64,000 bases of DNA from an uncultured Bacilli bacterium (lineage in GTDB: Bacteria; Bacillota_I; Bacilli_A; RF39; UBA660): NCBI GenBank assembly GCA_934119965.1, contig CAKOTA010000002.1, positions 45,774 through 109,773 of the forward strand. The letters run 5' to 3'. The translations under genes were made by a program, and so were the position numbers. Positions 53,222 through 61,489 of this stretch are shown piece by piece (position 1 is the stretch's first letter; the number at the start of each line of letters is the position of its first letter). Below the pieces are notes generated by a model that saw nothing but the letters and a program-made list of their open reading frames with translations, was not told the origin of the DNA and searched no databases.

Positions 53222-54561
53222 CCTAAACAAAATCTACTAAATAATTCATCTATCAATTCTTCTTCATAGGTATCACCTATTATTTCACCTAATAAATTCC
53301 AAATATTTTTAATATCCAATTCAATCATATCAATAGGCATATTATTATTGATATTTTTTTCTAATTCATTTATTTGTTCATTTACTTTTTTTAAAATTGC
53401 TACACTTCTAGCACTTGTTAAATAAGTCATATCTTCTTTTTCAATTTGTTCTAAATTAAATATTTTTTTAATGGTATTCTTTAATTCATCTATTCCTTCA
53501 TTATTTTTTGTACTAATATAAATAACATTATTTAATAAATTAGTGTTTAATTTTTTTTCTAAATCTATTTTATTAACAATTATAATATGATTTTTATTTT
53601 CTATTTTTTCTAATAATTCTAATTCTTCTTTTGTTATTTCTTCATTGTTATTTAAAACAAATAAGATTAAATCTGAATTATCAATTAGTTCTAAACTTTT
53701 ATCAACACCAATTTTTTCAACAATATTATCAGTATCTCTAATACCAGCTGTATCAATTATATTTAGTAAAATTCCATCAATATTTACTGTTCCTTCTACT
53801 ATATCCCTTGTTGTTCCTTCAATATCAGTTACTATTGCTTTGTCTTCTTCTAATAAAGTATTAAGTAAACTACTTTTTCCAACATTTGGTTTACCTATTA
53901 TTGATGTTTTAATTCCTTCTTTAATTATTTTACCATTATTTGATTTTTTTAATATATCTTCGATTTTTTCTTTTATATTTTTTATTTTTTCTTGTAATAG
54001 TGGAATAGTTACTTCTTCTACATCATCATATTCAGGATAGTCAATATTAACATTGATGTTTGCTAAAACTTGAACTAAATCTTCTCTTAAATTTCTAATT
54101 AAATTAGATACTTTTCCACTTAATTGATTAATTGCTAAATCACGAGCTTTATCAGTTTTAGCCTCAATTAAATCCATTATTCCTTCTGCTTCTTCTAAAT
54201 CAATTCTTCCATTTAAAAAAGCTCTTTTAGTAAATTCACCTGGTTCGGCTAAGCGACAACCTTTCATTAATAATAATTCTAAAATTTTATTCGTTGTACT
54301 GATTCCGCCGTGACAGTTAATTTCTACAATGTCTTCAGTTGTAAATGTTTTAGGTGCTAACATAACTGATACTAAAACTTCATCAATTATTTCATTATTT
54401 TTTTTAATATAACCGTAATGAATAGTATGTGATGCTACTTTAGTTAAATCTTTTGTAAATATTTTACTAACAATTTTAGTTGCTTCTTCACCACTAATTC
54501 TTATAATTGAAATAGCTCCTACTCCTAAAGCTGTAGATATTGCTGCTATTGTATCATTCAT
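53215..54561 (-). CDS. mnmE: tRNA modification GTPase MnmE
   Basis: MnmE (TrmE) is a dimeric GTPase that together with MnmG modifies the wobble uridine. The protein of 448 residues begins MNDTIAAISTALGVGAISII, has the G1 motif GKPNVGKSSLLNTLL, DTAGIRDTDN and NKID, and ends in the folate-associated CLGK (usual form CIGK). The ATG at 54561 overlaps the preceding HD-domain gene by 8 nt; an extended frame to 54591 is less likely. Confidence 0.96.
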   Translation of the reverse strand: MNDTIAAISTALGVGAISIIRISGEEATKIVSKIFTKDLTKVASHTIHYGYIKKNNEIIDEVLVSVMLAPKTFTTEDIVEINCHGGISTTNKILELLLMKGCRLAEPGEFTKRAFLNGRIDLEEAEGIMDLIEAKTDKARDLAINQLSGKVSNLIRNLREDLVQVLANINVNIDYPEYDDVEEVTIPLLQEKIKNIKEKIEDILKKSNNGKIIKEGIKTSIIGKPNVGKSSLLNTLLEEDKAIVTDIEGTTRDIVEGTVNIDGILLNIIDTAGIRDTDNIVEKIGVDKSLELIDNSDLILFVLNNNEEITKEELELLEKIENKNHIIIVNKIDLEKKLNTNLLNNVIYISTKNNEGIDELKNTIKKIFNLEQIEKEDMTYLTSARSVAILKKVNEQINELEKNINNNMPIDMIELDIKNIWNLLGEIIGDTYEEELIDELFSRFCLGK

Positions 54562-55063
54562 TTTTTTCACGCACCTTTCTTTTAATACCAATTAACATTG
54601 GTAATGATTTTGGATGTTTAAATACTTCTAGAGAAACATATTTATCAGCAATATTAACAATCCAACCTTCAGCATATTTTGGAGGTATTTTATTTAATGG
54701 AAACATATGTCTTAAAATAGAATTTTCTATTTTTTCATTTAATAAATCAGGAAAATAAATTCTTGAATTTAGTAATGCATCTCTAGCGTGAGTAAAACCA
54801 TGTTTTTGAAAAAATTTTTCTTTAGATATTTTTTTTTGCCAATCTTCACAATAAAAATCATGTAATAATCCAGCAATTGCTGCACTTTTATAATCTTTAT
54901 TAAATTTTTTAGCAATTACATATGCTACTTTTGAAACTGCTAAACAATGTGTATAAACACTAATATCTCCATGATGTTTATAATATTTTCTTCTTTGAAA
55001 TTCACTACTATTTAGAATAGGATTTACTATTTCATAATATTCAACTTTATCTTTAAATGTCAT
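54554..55063 (-). CDS. HD-domain phosphohydrolase-like protein
   Basis: The 169-residue protein is an HD-superfamily hydrolase: YTHCLAVSKVAYVIAKK with His39, LLHDFYCEDW with the His68-Asp69 pair, ILRHMFP with His99, and VNIADKYVSLE with Asp120. Such metal-dependent enzymes cut phosphoesters; the closest in style are small YqeK-like or family-unknown HD proteins. Its end overlaps the mnmE start, so it is translationally coupled to mnmE. It is not part of the usual jag-mnmE junction. Confidence 0.85.
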   Translation of the reverse strand: MTFKDKVEYYEIVNPILNSSEFQRRKYYKHHGDISVYTHCLAVSKVAYVIAKKFNKDYKSAAIAGLLHDFYCEDWQKKISKEKFFQKHGFTHARDALLNSRIYFPDLLNEKIENSILRHMFPLNKIPPKYAEGWIVNIADKYVSLEVFKHPKSLPMLIGIKRKVREKNE

Positions 55064-55097
55064 AATATCATCCTTTCTAAAAAAATATAATCAATGA

Positions 55098-55712
55098 TTA
55101 TATTTCTTTGTATTTTATAGTTATATGTCTTTCAAGTCCTTCGCCAATACTTTCAGTTTCTAGTTCAGGATATTCACTAATTATTGTATGAACAAATCTT
55201 CTTTCATATGAGTTCATAGGGTCTAATGAAGCTGTTACTTTTGAAGATTTTACTTCTTCAGCTACTTCACGAACTATTTTTTCAATATTTTTCATTTTTT
55301 TCATCTTATAATTTGAAACATCTAAATTAATTTTTAAATTCATACCTGTTTTATTTCTAACAATTTGTCTTACTAAATTTTGTAATGAATTTAATATTTT
55401 TCCTTCTCTACCAATTAATATTGAATTATTATTAGATACTAAAGTAACATTAAATATATCATCTGTACTTAATATTTCAGTATCTATTACTATATTCATA
55501 CCCTTTCCTATTGTTTTTATAACTTCATTTATTAAATTATTTACATCTTCTTTTTTGATAGCAGTTGCAATATATTTTTGAGCTTTAAATAATTTTCCTT
55601 CTATAAAATCATATTTTATTAACAAATCTGTTAAATCACATTTTAATTCAGAACATATTTTTTCGTTTAATTCTTCTTTTTCTTTTGCTTCATAAGTTAA
55701 TACATTTATCAT
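55098..55712 (-). CDS. khpB: RNA-binding protein KhpB (Jag)
   Basis: The 204-residue protein has the Jag-N domain (residues 1-50), a KH domain with NNSILIGREGKILNSLQNLV, and an R3H domain with ERRFVHTIISEYP and SIGEGLERHITIKY. KhpB with KhpA binds many RNAs and affects cell elongation in streptococci. It starts 4 nt inside the end of yidC. Confidence 0.95.
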   Translation of the reverse strand: MINVLTYEAKEKEELNEKICSELKCDLTDLLIKYDFIEGKLFKAQKYIATAIKKEDVNNLINEVIKTIGKGMNIVIDTEILSTDDIFNVTLVSNNNSILIGREGKILNSLQNLVRQIVRNKTGMNLKINLDVSNYKMKKMKNIEKIVREVAEEVKSSKVTASLDPMNSYERRFVHTIISEYPELETESIGEGLERHITIKYKEI

Positions 55713-56632
55713 TTTCTTTTACTCCTTTTTACTAATAAATTTTGGAATATTGTAAATGCACTAGATGTAATCCAATAGATTGCTATTCCGGTTGAGATTG
55801 TAAATGATGCAATAATCATTGTAATCATCATTATATTTTTCATCATTTTCATTTGTTCTTCTTGTTCTTTACTCATACTTGCTCCACTATTTAATTTAAA
55901 TGAGTAATATGTTGTTAAAATTACTAATAAAATTAAAATTATGTATTTGAATTCTCCGTGAGTTAATAGTGCAACAGCTGGACTTGTACCTAATTGTAAT
56001 GTTAAGAAAGTTCCTTCAAATAACACTGGAATTCTATTTATTGCTTCTAAGAATGCAAAGAATAATGGAATTTGTAAAAATGAGAATAAACAACCAGACA
56101 ATGGTTTTATATCATATTTTTTATAAATAAGTAACATTTCTTGTGATTTTTGCATCATTGATTGTTGATCATTTTTATTTGCATATTTTTTTTCTAATTT
56201 AGTTAATTCTGGTTGCGCTAATTTCATATTTTCTGATTGCATTGCTGTTTTTTTTGTAAATGGATACATTATTCCTCTAATTAACAATGTTGATATGATA
56301 ATTGCTAAACCATAATTTTTAACTAATTTTCCAATTTGAATTATTAACCAAGCTAATGGTTGTACAAATATAGTAGTCCATAATCCATCATAATTACTAC
56401 TTACTACTCCCATTTTTTCACAAGCTGGTAGTTTTTCAATGTTTACTTTATTTTCTTCATATAATTTTAAAGTTTCTGAATCAGTAGGCTTACACAATAT
56501 ATTTTGTGTTAAATTCAAACCTGTTGTTTTATTTTGAACTACTTTATTATCAACTTTAACATATTTAGTACATCCTGTTAAACTAAATACACATACTAAT
56601 ACTAATATTATTTTAGATATTCTTTTTTTCAT
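55709..56632 (-). CDS. yidC: membrane protein insertase YidC (SpoIIIJ type)
   Basis: YidC inserts small membrane proteins. The 307-residue protein has a lipoprotein signal with FSLTGC (Cys21), then membrane segments near LAWLIIQIGKLVKNYGLAII with the pore Arg in LLIRGIMYPF, KPLSGCLFSFLQIPLFFAFL and ITSSAFTIFQNLLV. The lipoprotein type is usual in Bacillota. It overlaps rnpA by 4 nt and khpB by 4 nt. Confidence 0.96.
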   Translation of the reverse strand: MKKRISKIILVLVCVFSLTGCTKYVKVDNKVVQNKTTGLNLTQNILCKPTDSETLKLYEENKVNIEKLPACEKMGVVSSNYDGLWTTIFVQPLAWLIIQIGKLVKNYGLAIIISTLLIRGIMYPFTKKTAMQSENMKLAQPELTKLEKKYANKNDQQSMMQKSQEMLLIYKKYDIKPLSGCLFSFLQIPLFFAFLEAINRIPVLFEGTFLTLQLGTSPAVALLTHGEFKYIILILLVILTTYYSFKLNSGASMSKEQEEQMKMMKNIMMITMIIASFTISTGIAIYWITSSAFTIFQNLLVKRSKRK

Positions 56633-56970
56633 TTGTTATCTCCTTTTATTATATTTAAATTAGAAAGACATTCATTTAATTCTTTTTCGATTTCACTAAA
56701 GTTTTTATTTAATATCCCTCTTCTTACTATTATAATACAATTGAAGCCATTTTGGTAGATGTTTTTATCTAATATGTTTTTGATTTGTCTTTTTATTTTG
56801 TTTCGCCCTACTGCATTACATATTTTTTTACTTACTGAAAAACCAAAATGATATATAGAATCATTATTTTTTTCCACATAAATAATAAAATCTTTATATT
56901 TATATGATTTATTGTTAGATATAATACGATCAAAATCTCTATTTGATTTAATAATATTTATTTTTTTCAT
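56629..56970 (-). CDS. rnpA: ribonuclease P protein component
   Basis: RnpA helps RNase P RNA cut tRNA 5' ends. The 113-residue protein has INIIKSNRDFDRIISNN, FGFSVSKKICNAVGRNKIKR (the RNR motif region) and NCIIIVRRGI. It lies after rpmH, separated by a terminator-like hairpin. Confidence 0.96.
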   Translation of the reverse strand: MKKINIIKSNRDFDRIISNNKSYKYKDFIIYVEKNNDSIYHFGFSVSKKICNAVGRNKIKRQIKNILDKNIYQNGFNCIIIVRRGILNKNFSEIEKELNECLSNLNIIKGDNK

Positions 56971-56992
56971 TCTATCACTTCCTTATAATAGC

Positions 56993-57013
56993 AAAAAAAC
57001 CACTTTTCAGTGG
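56993..57013 (-). terminator. hairpin terminator between rpmH and rnpA
   Basis: CCACT-4-nt loop-AGTGG followed by seven T on the minus strand, 8 nt after the rpmH stop. It probably lets only part of the transcription reach rnpA-yidC-khpB. Confidence 0.8.
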
Positions 57014-57020
57014 AATATAA

Positions 57021-57143
57021 TTAATGAGATAAAACTTTACGTCCTTTTTTTCTTCTATTATTAATTATTTTAGTTTGCATTCTAGCAAAAAAACCTTGTT
57101 TTTTACTTCTTTTTCTATTATTTGGTTGGAATGTTCTTTTCAT
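57021..57143 (-). CDS. rpmH: 50S ribosomal protein L34, shortened form
   Basis: The 40-residue protein starts [20 protein letters not shown] and ends [10 protein letters not shown]34 is usually 44 residues with KTKNGRKVLARRRRKGRK; here the middle reads [14 protein letters not shown], so about four residues are missing before the basic end. GAGGTGGATCTA precedes the ATG. It is the first gene left of oriC in most Bacillota. Confidence 0.96.
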   Translation of the reverse strand: MKRTFQPNNRKRSKKQGFFARMQTKIINNRRKKGRKVLSH

Positions 57144-57186
57144 TAGATCCACCTCACTTTTCTAAAAAATTTCCATTGCTTTAATA

Positions 57187-57215
57187 ATTATATAGATAAA
57201 ACAAGCTTTTGTCAA
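57187..57215 (-). promoter_or_regulatory. consensus sigma-A promoter of rpmH-rnpA
   Basis: TTGACA (57210-57215) and TATAAT (57187-57192) on the minus strand with 17 nt between: a perfect consensus in both hexamers. A DnaA box (57238-57246) lies 22 nt upstream. Confidence 0.9.
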
Positions 57216-57258
57216 TAAAAATAAGTTAATATGATACTTTTCCACAATAATATTTCTT

Positions 57259-57810
57259 TTATTTTATTATTTTTGTTTTTTCTTTTTCAGATTTTTTTTC
57301 TTCTTCAAATGGTTGAAATGTGGATAATACAATTGATTTTTTTAATTCTTCTAAATCTTGTTTTTTATTTATAGACTTGTTTTCAAGTATTGTTTTTGCT
57401 TCTTCGTATTGGTTATTATATTCATTTATTTTTGCTTTTGCATTATTTAGTTTATTTTCTAATTCTTTTAGTTCTGTTTCCTTTGCTTCTAGTTCACTAT
57501 ATATTTTCTTTTGCTTATATTTGTTTTTTATTACATAAATTAAAAATACTGGATTTAAAATAAAGATAATAGCTAACATTAGAAAAAAGTAAGTCGATAT
57601 AGTTCCTGCCATAATCATAAGAGGTAAAGCTAATAATACTACATGATAATAAATTAGTATAGCAAATAAATTTTTACGGCTTTTTCTAGATGGAATTTTT
57701 AATTGATTAATTTGCTTGACTATTTCATTATAATCTTCTTCTAATTTTCTCATTTGAAGTTTTTGGTCATTTAATTTTAATTTAAGATTTTTTTCTAATT
57801 CATTTAACAT
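57259..57810 (-). CDS. coiled-coil membrane protein beside oriC, unknown function
   Basis: The 183-residue protein has an N-terminal coiled coil (1-42), two membrane segments (about 47-70 and 72-92, LLALPLMIMAGTISTYFFLML), and a second long coiled coil (95-160). Both coils should face the cytosol. No family was recognised. The gene contains a perfect DnaA box (TTATCCACA in its coding strand sense, 57319-57327), and lies between rpmH and oriC where no gene is usual. It could be a membrane tether, but that is a guess. Confidence 0.75.
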   Translation of the reverse strand: MLNELEKNLKLKLNDQKLQMRKLEEDYNEIVKQINQLKIPSRKSRKNLFAILIYYHVVLLALPLMIMAGTISTYFFLMLAIIFILNPVFLIYVIKNKYKQKKIYSELEAKETELKELENKLNNAKAKINEYNNQYEEAKTILENKSINKKQDLEELKKSIVLSTFQPFEEEKKSEKEKTKIIK

Positions 57811-58184
57811 AAGTAACCTTCTTTCAAAAAATTTTTTTAATAATAATATTCATAAAAGCAATGAAAATAAATAGTTAACAGACTTTTCCACATTAAAAAT
57901 CTTTATTTTCTATTTAAAAATTCTTTTTTCCACCTATTTGTGCATAAACAATACACTTATATGTGGATTAATTATACACATATGTGAATAAAAAAATTAA
58001 GTTTTCCACAATTTTGTTTAAAACTACATTTATTTATTATTTTATAAGAAATTATTTTGTGGAAAAAAATGTTAATTGTGTGTTAATTAGATGTGGAGTA
58101 AAAAAAATCCACAAAATTGCTTTTTTTTTCTTAAAAAATAAGGTAAAATATAGTTAAATGATTTTGGAATAGGAGGTAATAATT
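57811..58184. other. oriC: replication origin with DnaA boxes
   Basis: Gene direction switches from minus to plus here, next to dnaA. DnaA-box-like 9-mers occur at 57884-57892 and 58002-58010 (TTTTCCACA), 57962-57970 (TGTGGATTA), 58058-58066 (TGTGGAAAA), 58092-58100 (TGTGGAGTA) and 58105-58113 (AAATCCACA). AT-only stretches at about 58012-58057 could unwind. Further boxes are at 57238, 57319, 58184, 58289, 59456 and 59542. Confidence 0.85.
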
Positions 58185-59534
58185 GTGGAAAATAAAGTTT
58201 TATGGGACAATTGTTTAAGTAAAATTAAAGAAAAGTTATCCCCAATTACCTTTGATACTTGGTTTTCAGAAACAAAATTATATAATATTGTGGAAAACAA
58301 AGTTACGCTTTCTGTTCCAATGCATGTTGTTAAAAAAATGCTGATGGAAAACTATAATGAATTAATTGAAGAAACATTTACTGATATTTCTGGATCTAAC
58401 TTTAAATTTGAATATTTAACTGAACAAGAAATTGAAGAAAATATTCAAATTGATACTGAAACTATTGGTGTTCCTTCAATTTCATCTTTTGAAACAAATT
58501 TAAATCCTAATTATACATTTGAAAATTATGTAGTAGGGGAAAGTAATAAATTTGCACAAATGACAGCTATGGCAGTTGCTGAACAACCAGGAAAGATGTA
58601 TAATCCTTTATTCATATATGGTAAAAGTGGAATCGGAAAAACACATTTAATGCATGCTATTGGTAATTATACACTGAAAAAAAACAAAAATAGGGTTTTA
58701 TATGTAACATGTGAAAAATTTGTCGAAGATTTTGTTGGAATTAATAAAAAGGGTGAAGATGGAAATAATTTTGACGCTGTTGAAATATTTAAAAGAAAAT
58801 ATCGTGATATTGATGTCTTAATCATAGATGACATTCAATTTTTAGGAAATAGGGTGAAAACACAACAAGAATTTTTCAACACCTTCAATGAATTATATGA
58901 TAAAAATAAACAAATTATTATTTCTTCTGATAGTTCACCTGACGATTTAAAACTATTAGAAGAAAGACTTACTACTAGATTTAACTGGGGAATAACGATT
59001 CCAATTGAACAACCTGATTTTGAATTAAGAATGAAAATTATTGATAATAAATTAGATGGACATATATTAAAAGACGAATTTAGTAGAGAAGTTAAAGAAT
59101 TTATTGCTAGCAACTGTACCAGTGATATAAGAAAATTAGAAGGTGCGATTACAAGAGTTACAGCATATGCAACAATGATGGGTGGATCAAAAATTACTTT
59201 AGAACTTGCTAACGAAGCTTTAAAAGATTATTTTGTAAAAAGTATTGTTTCAAAAAATAAAGTGGATAAAATTCAACAACTAGTTGCTAACAACTACAAT
59301 ATATCAGTTGATGATTTAAAAAGTAAAAAAAGAGTAGCTTCAATTGCTTTACCAAGACAAATTGCTATGTATATATGTAGAATTCATTTAAATGAACCAT
59401 TACAGAAAATTGGAATTGAATTCGGAGGTAAAGATCATACAACAGTTATGCACTCTGTGGAAAAAATAGAAAAAAAGATAAAAGAAAATAGTGAATTCAA
59501 ATTAGAAATTGATAAACTAATTAATAAAATATAA
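58185..59534 (+). CDS. dnaA: chromosomal replication initiator protein DnaA
   Basis: DnaA binds oriC boxes and opens the origin. The 449-residue protein has domain I (1-75), a linker, the AAA domain with GKSGIGKTHLMHAIG and Walker B LIIDDIQFLG, and DNA-binding domain IV with GGKDHTTVMHSVEKI. The start is GTG after AGGAGG. The GTG lies inside the DnaA box TGTGGAAAA (58184-58192), so DnaA may block its own translation start region or transcription. Confidence 0.98.
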   Translation: MENKVLWDNCLSKIKEKLSPITFDTWFSETKLYNIVENKVTLSVPMHVVKKMLMENYNELIEETFTDISGSNFKFEYLTEQEIEENIQIDTETIGVPSISSFETNLNPNYTFENYVVGESNKFAQMTAMAVAEQPGKMYNPLFIYGKSGIGKTHLMHAIGNYTLKKNKNRVLYVTCEKFVEDFVGINKKGEDGNNFDAVEIFKRKYRDIDVLIIDDIQFLGNRVKTQQEFFNTFNELYDKNKQIIISSDSSPDDLKLLEERLTTRFNWGITIPIEQPDFELRMKIIDNKLDGHILKDEFSREVKEFIASNCTSDIRKLEGAITRVTAYATMMGGSKITLELANEALKDYFVKSIVSKNKVDKIQQLVANNYNISVDDLKSKKRVASIALPRQIAMYICRIHLNEPLQKIGIEFGGKDHTTVMHSVEKIEKKIKENSEFKLEIDKLINKI

Positions 59535-59702
59535 TTAATAATGTGGAAAAAAATAAATTATAAACATTTTATATACAGCTAATTCACAGTCAAAAATTGA
59601 ACTATTACATTATAAATAAAGGCTTAAATTAGTTTTGCACATTTTCCACTTTAATAATAAAAATAATAATATTCATAAATATAAAAAATAGGAGGGTTAA
59701 TT
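59535..59702 (+). promoter_or_regulatory. dnaA-dnaN intergenic region with DnaA boxes
   Basis: This 168-nt region has TGTGGAAAA at 59542-59550 and TTTTCCACT at 59642-59650, and ends with AGGAGGG before dnaN. Two-part origins in Bacillota carry boxes on both sides of dnaA. No clear promoter was picked out. Confidence 0.6.
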
Positions 59703-60824
59703 ATGAATTTAGAAATTAAACAAAATGTATTATTAGAAAATTTAAACTATGCAATTAAAGGAATATCTACTAAGAATATTATTCCAATATTAAATTGTAT
59801 TAAATTTGAATTAAAAAAAGAAGGATTATATATGACTAGTACTGATAATGAAAGTGCTATTAAAACATTTATTCCTGAATGTGATATTGTAAGTATTAAT
59901 TCATTAGGTGAAATAGTAGTATCAGGAAGATATATATATGAAATAATTAAGAAATTACCAGGGAAGGTTATTAAAATAGAAGAAGTAATAGATAATAAAG
60001 TTCATATATCAACAGATAATTCATCATTTGATTTAAATTGTAATAATATTAATGAATATCCAGAATTAGATTTAAGTGATAGTAAAAATCCAGTTATTAT
60101 TAATAAAAAGCTATTTAAAACAATGGTTAAACAAACTTCTTTTGCAGCTTCAACTCAAGAAAATAGACCAGAATTTACTGGAATTAATATTATATTAGAA
60201 AATAATAAATTAGAATGTACAGCAACTGATTCATATCGTTTAGCAAAAAAATATATTGAATTAGATAATGTATATGAAAATAATGTTAACTTAATAATTC
60301 CAAATAAAAATATAATCGAATTAGAAAGAATGATCGAGGATAATGAAGAACCTTTAGAAATGCACATTTTTAATAATAAAGTTATATTTAAGTTTGATAA
60401 TATAATATTTATGACAAGATTAATTAATGGAAATTATCCTGATACAAATAAATTAATTCCTAATAATTTTAATATAATTCTTAAAGCTAATTTAAATGAA
60501 TTATATAGTGCAATTGATAGAGCTAGCTTACTTACTAGTGAATATGATAAAAATACAATTAAACTAGAATTAAATAATAAAATTGTTGTTATATCTTCAA
60601 ATATTCCAGAAATAGGGTATGTTGAAGAAAAACTAAATGTTGATACTGATTATAATGATAAATTCAAAATTTCATTTAGTTCTAAATATATGTTAGATGC
60701 TTTAAAATCATTAGAATGTGATGAAGTAAATATTAAATTTAATGGTGAAGAACAACCAATTATTGTTAATAATATAATAGATGATGGTGTTATTCAATTA
60801 GTATTACCTGTTAAAACATATTAA
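59703..60824 (+). CDS. dnaN: DNA polymerase III beta subunit (sliding clamp)
   Basis: The clamp holds the polymerase on DNA. The 373-residue protein has three similar domains: NLEIKQNVLLENLNYAIKGI at the start, FAASTQENRPEFTGINI in domain 2, and the C-terminal DDGVIQLVLPVKTY, close to the canonical YLVLPVRT. It follows dnaA. Confidence 0.97.
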   Translation: MNLEIKQNVLLENLNYAIKGISTKNIIPILNCIKFELKKEGLYMTSTDNESAIKTFIPECDIVSINSLGEIVVSGRYIYEIIKKLPGKVIKIEEVIDNKVHISTDNSSFDLNCNNINEYPELDLSDSKNPVIINKKLFKTMVKQTSFAASTQENRPEFTGINIILENNKLECTATDSYRLAKKYIELDNVYENNVNLIIPNKNIIELERMIEDNEEPLEMHIFNNKVIFKFDNIIFMTRLINGNYPDTNKLIPNNFNIILKANLNELYSAIDRASLLTSEYDKNTIKLELNNKIVVISSNIPEIGYVEEKLNVDTDYNDKFKISFSSKYMLDALKSLECDEVNIKFNGEEQPIIVNNIIDDGVIQLVLPVKTY

Positions 60825-60850
60825 AAATAGAAATTTTTTCTATTTTTTTC
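60823..60850 (+). terminator. terminator after dnaN
   Basis: AAAAATAGAA pairs with TTCTATTTTT and runs into T. It overlaps the dnaN stop and separates it from the comK-like gene. Confidence 0.7.
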
Positions 60851-60910
60851 TTTTTCTACAAATTTCAACAATAACTATATATAGAATATATAACTCAAAG
60901 GAGGGTTATT

Positions 60911-61369
60911 GTGGAAAACTATGAAATAAATAATTCAACATTAGCAGTTATTGCTTTAAATGAGAAACAATCCAAAATAATTGAATTAGATGAAATTTAT
61001 GTTGTGGAAAAATCTGTATTTGAAATAATTGATCATAGTTGTAAATTTTTTGGAAGTTCATATTTAGGAAGACATGAAGGAACAAAAACAATGACAGGAA
61101 TTAAATATAAAACACCTATATTAATAGAAGAAAGTCATAATATTATATTTTTTCCTACTTGTTCTACTAGAATGGATAATTGTATGTGGATATCTCTAAA
61201 TAATATTAAAAATTATTCAAAATATAAAAAAAATTCTAAAATTATATTTAAAAATGATTATGAATTAATTCTTAATATTTCATATGGTTCATTAGAAAAT
61301 CAAATATTACGATCAACCTTATTAGATAGTACACTTAGGAGTCACAAAAAATATATAATGAATAAGTAA
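60911..61369 (+). CDS. comK: ComK-family competence regulator homologue
   Basis: The 152-residue protein matches Bacillus ComK through its length: YEINNSTLAVIAL at 4-16, IIDHSCKFFGSSYLGR at 39-54, TPILIEESHNIIFFPTCSTR at 68-87, WISLNNIKNY at 93-102, and ISYGSLENQILRS at 123-135. ComK activates DNA-uptake genes by binding AT-boxes. It is about 40 residues shorter at the C-terminus, the part that in B. subtilis helps proteolysis and activation. GTG start after GGAGGG; the start codon lies in a DnaA box (60910-60918), and a second box is at 61003. It sits where an S4-like protein usually lies between dnaN and recF. Confidence 0.85.
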   Translation: MENYEINNSTLAVIALNEKQSKIIELDEIYVVEKSVFEIIDHSCKFFGSSYLGRHEGTKTMTGIKYKTPILIEESHNIIFFPTCSTRMDNCMWISLNNIKNYSKYKKNSKIIFKNDYELILNISYGSLENQILRSTLLDSTLRSHKKYIMNK

Positions 61370-61386
61370 TTTACTTATTTTTTCTT
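61361..61386 (+). terminator. terminator after the comK-like gene
   Basis: AATAAGTA/TACTTATT with a 3-nt loop followed by T-rich sequence; includes the stop codon. Confidence 0.65.
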
Positions 61387-61404
61387 TTTTTTTGCTTTAT
61401 TTTA

Positions 61405-61413
61405 TGATATAAT
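61405..61413 (+). promoter_or_regulatory. extended -10 promoter of recF-gyrB
   Basis: TGATATAAT at 61405-61413 with a T-rich -35 region. The following 75 nt to recF contain a six-codon mini-ORF (MKKYKF) after GGAGT that may be chance. Confidence 0.5.
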
Positions 61414-61489
61414 GTATATGTATGTGTAGGAGTATGAAAAAATATAAATTTTAAAAAATAGGCCATTTAAATAAAAAAAGAGGTGTTTT

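Noticed and set aside
61430..61455. Six-codon mini-ORF MKKYKF before recF as a leader peptide
   Set aside because: It is too short and AT-rich to separate from chance, although a GGAG lies before it.
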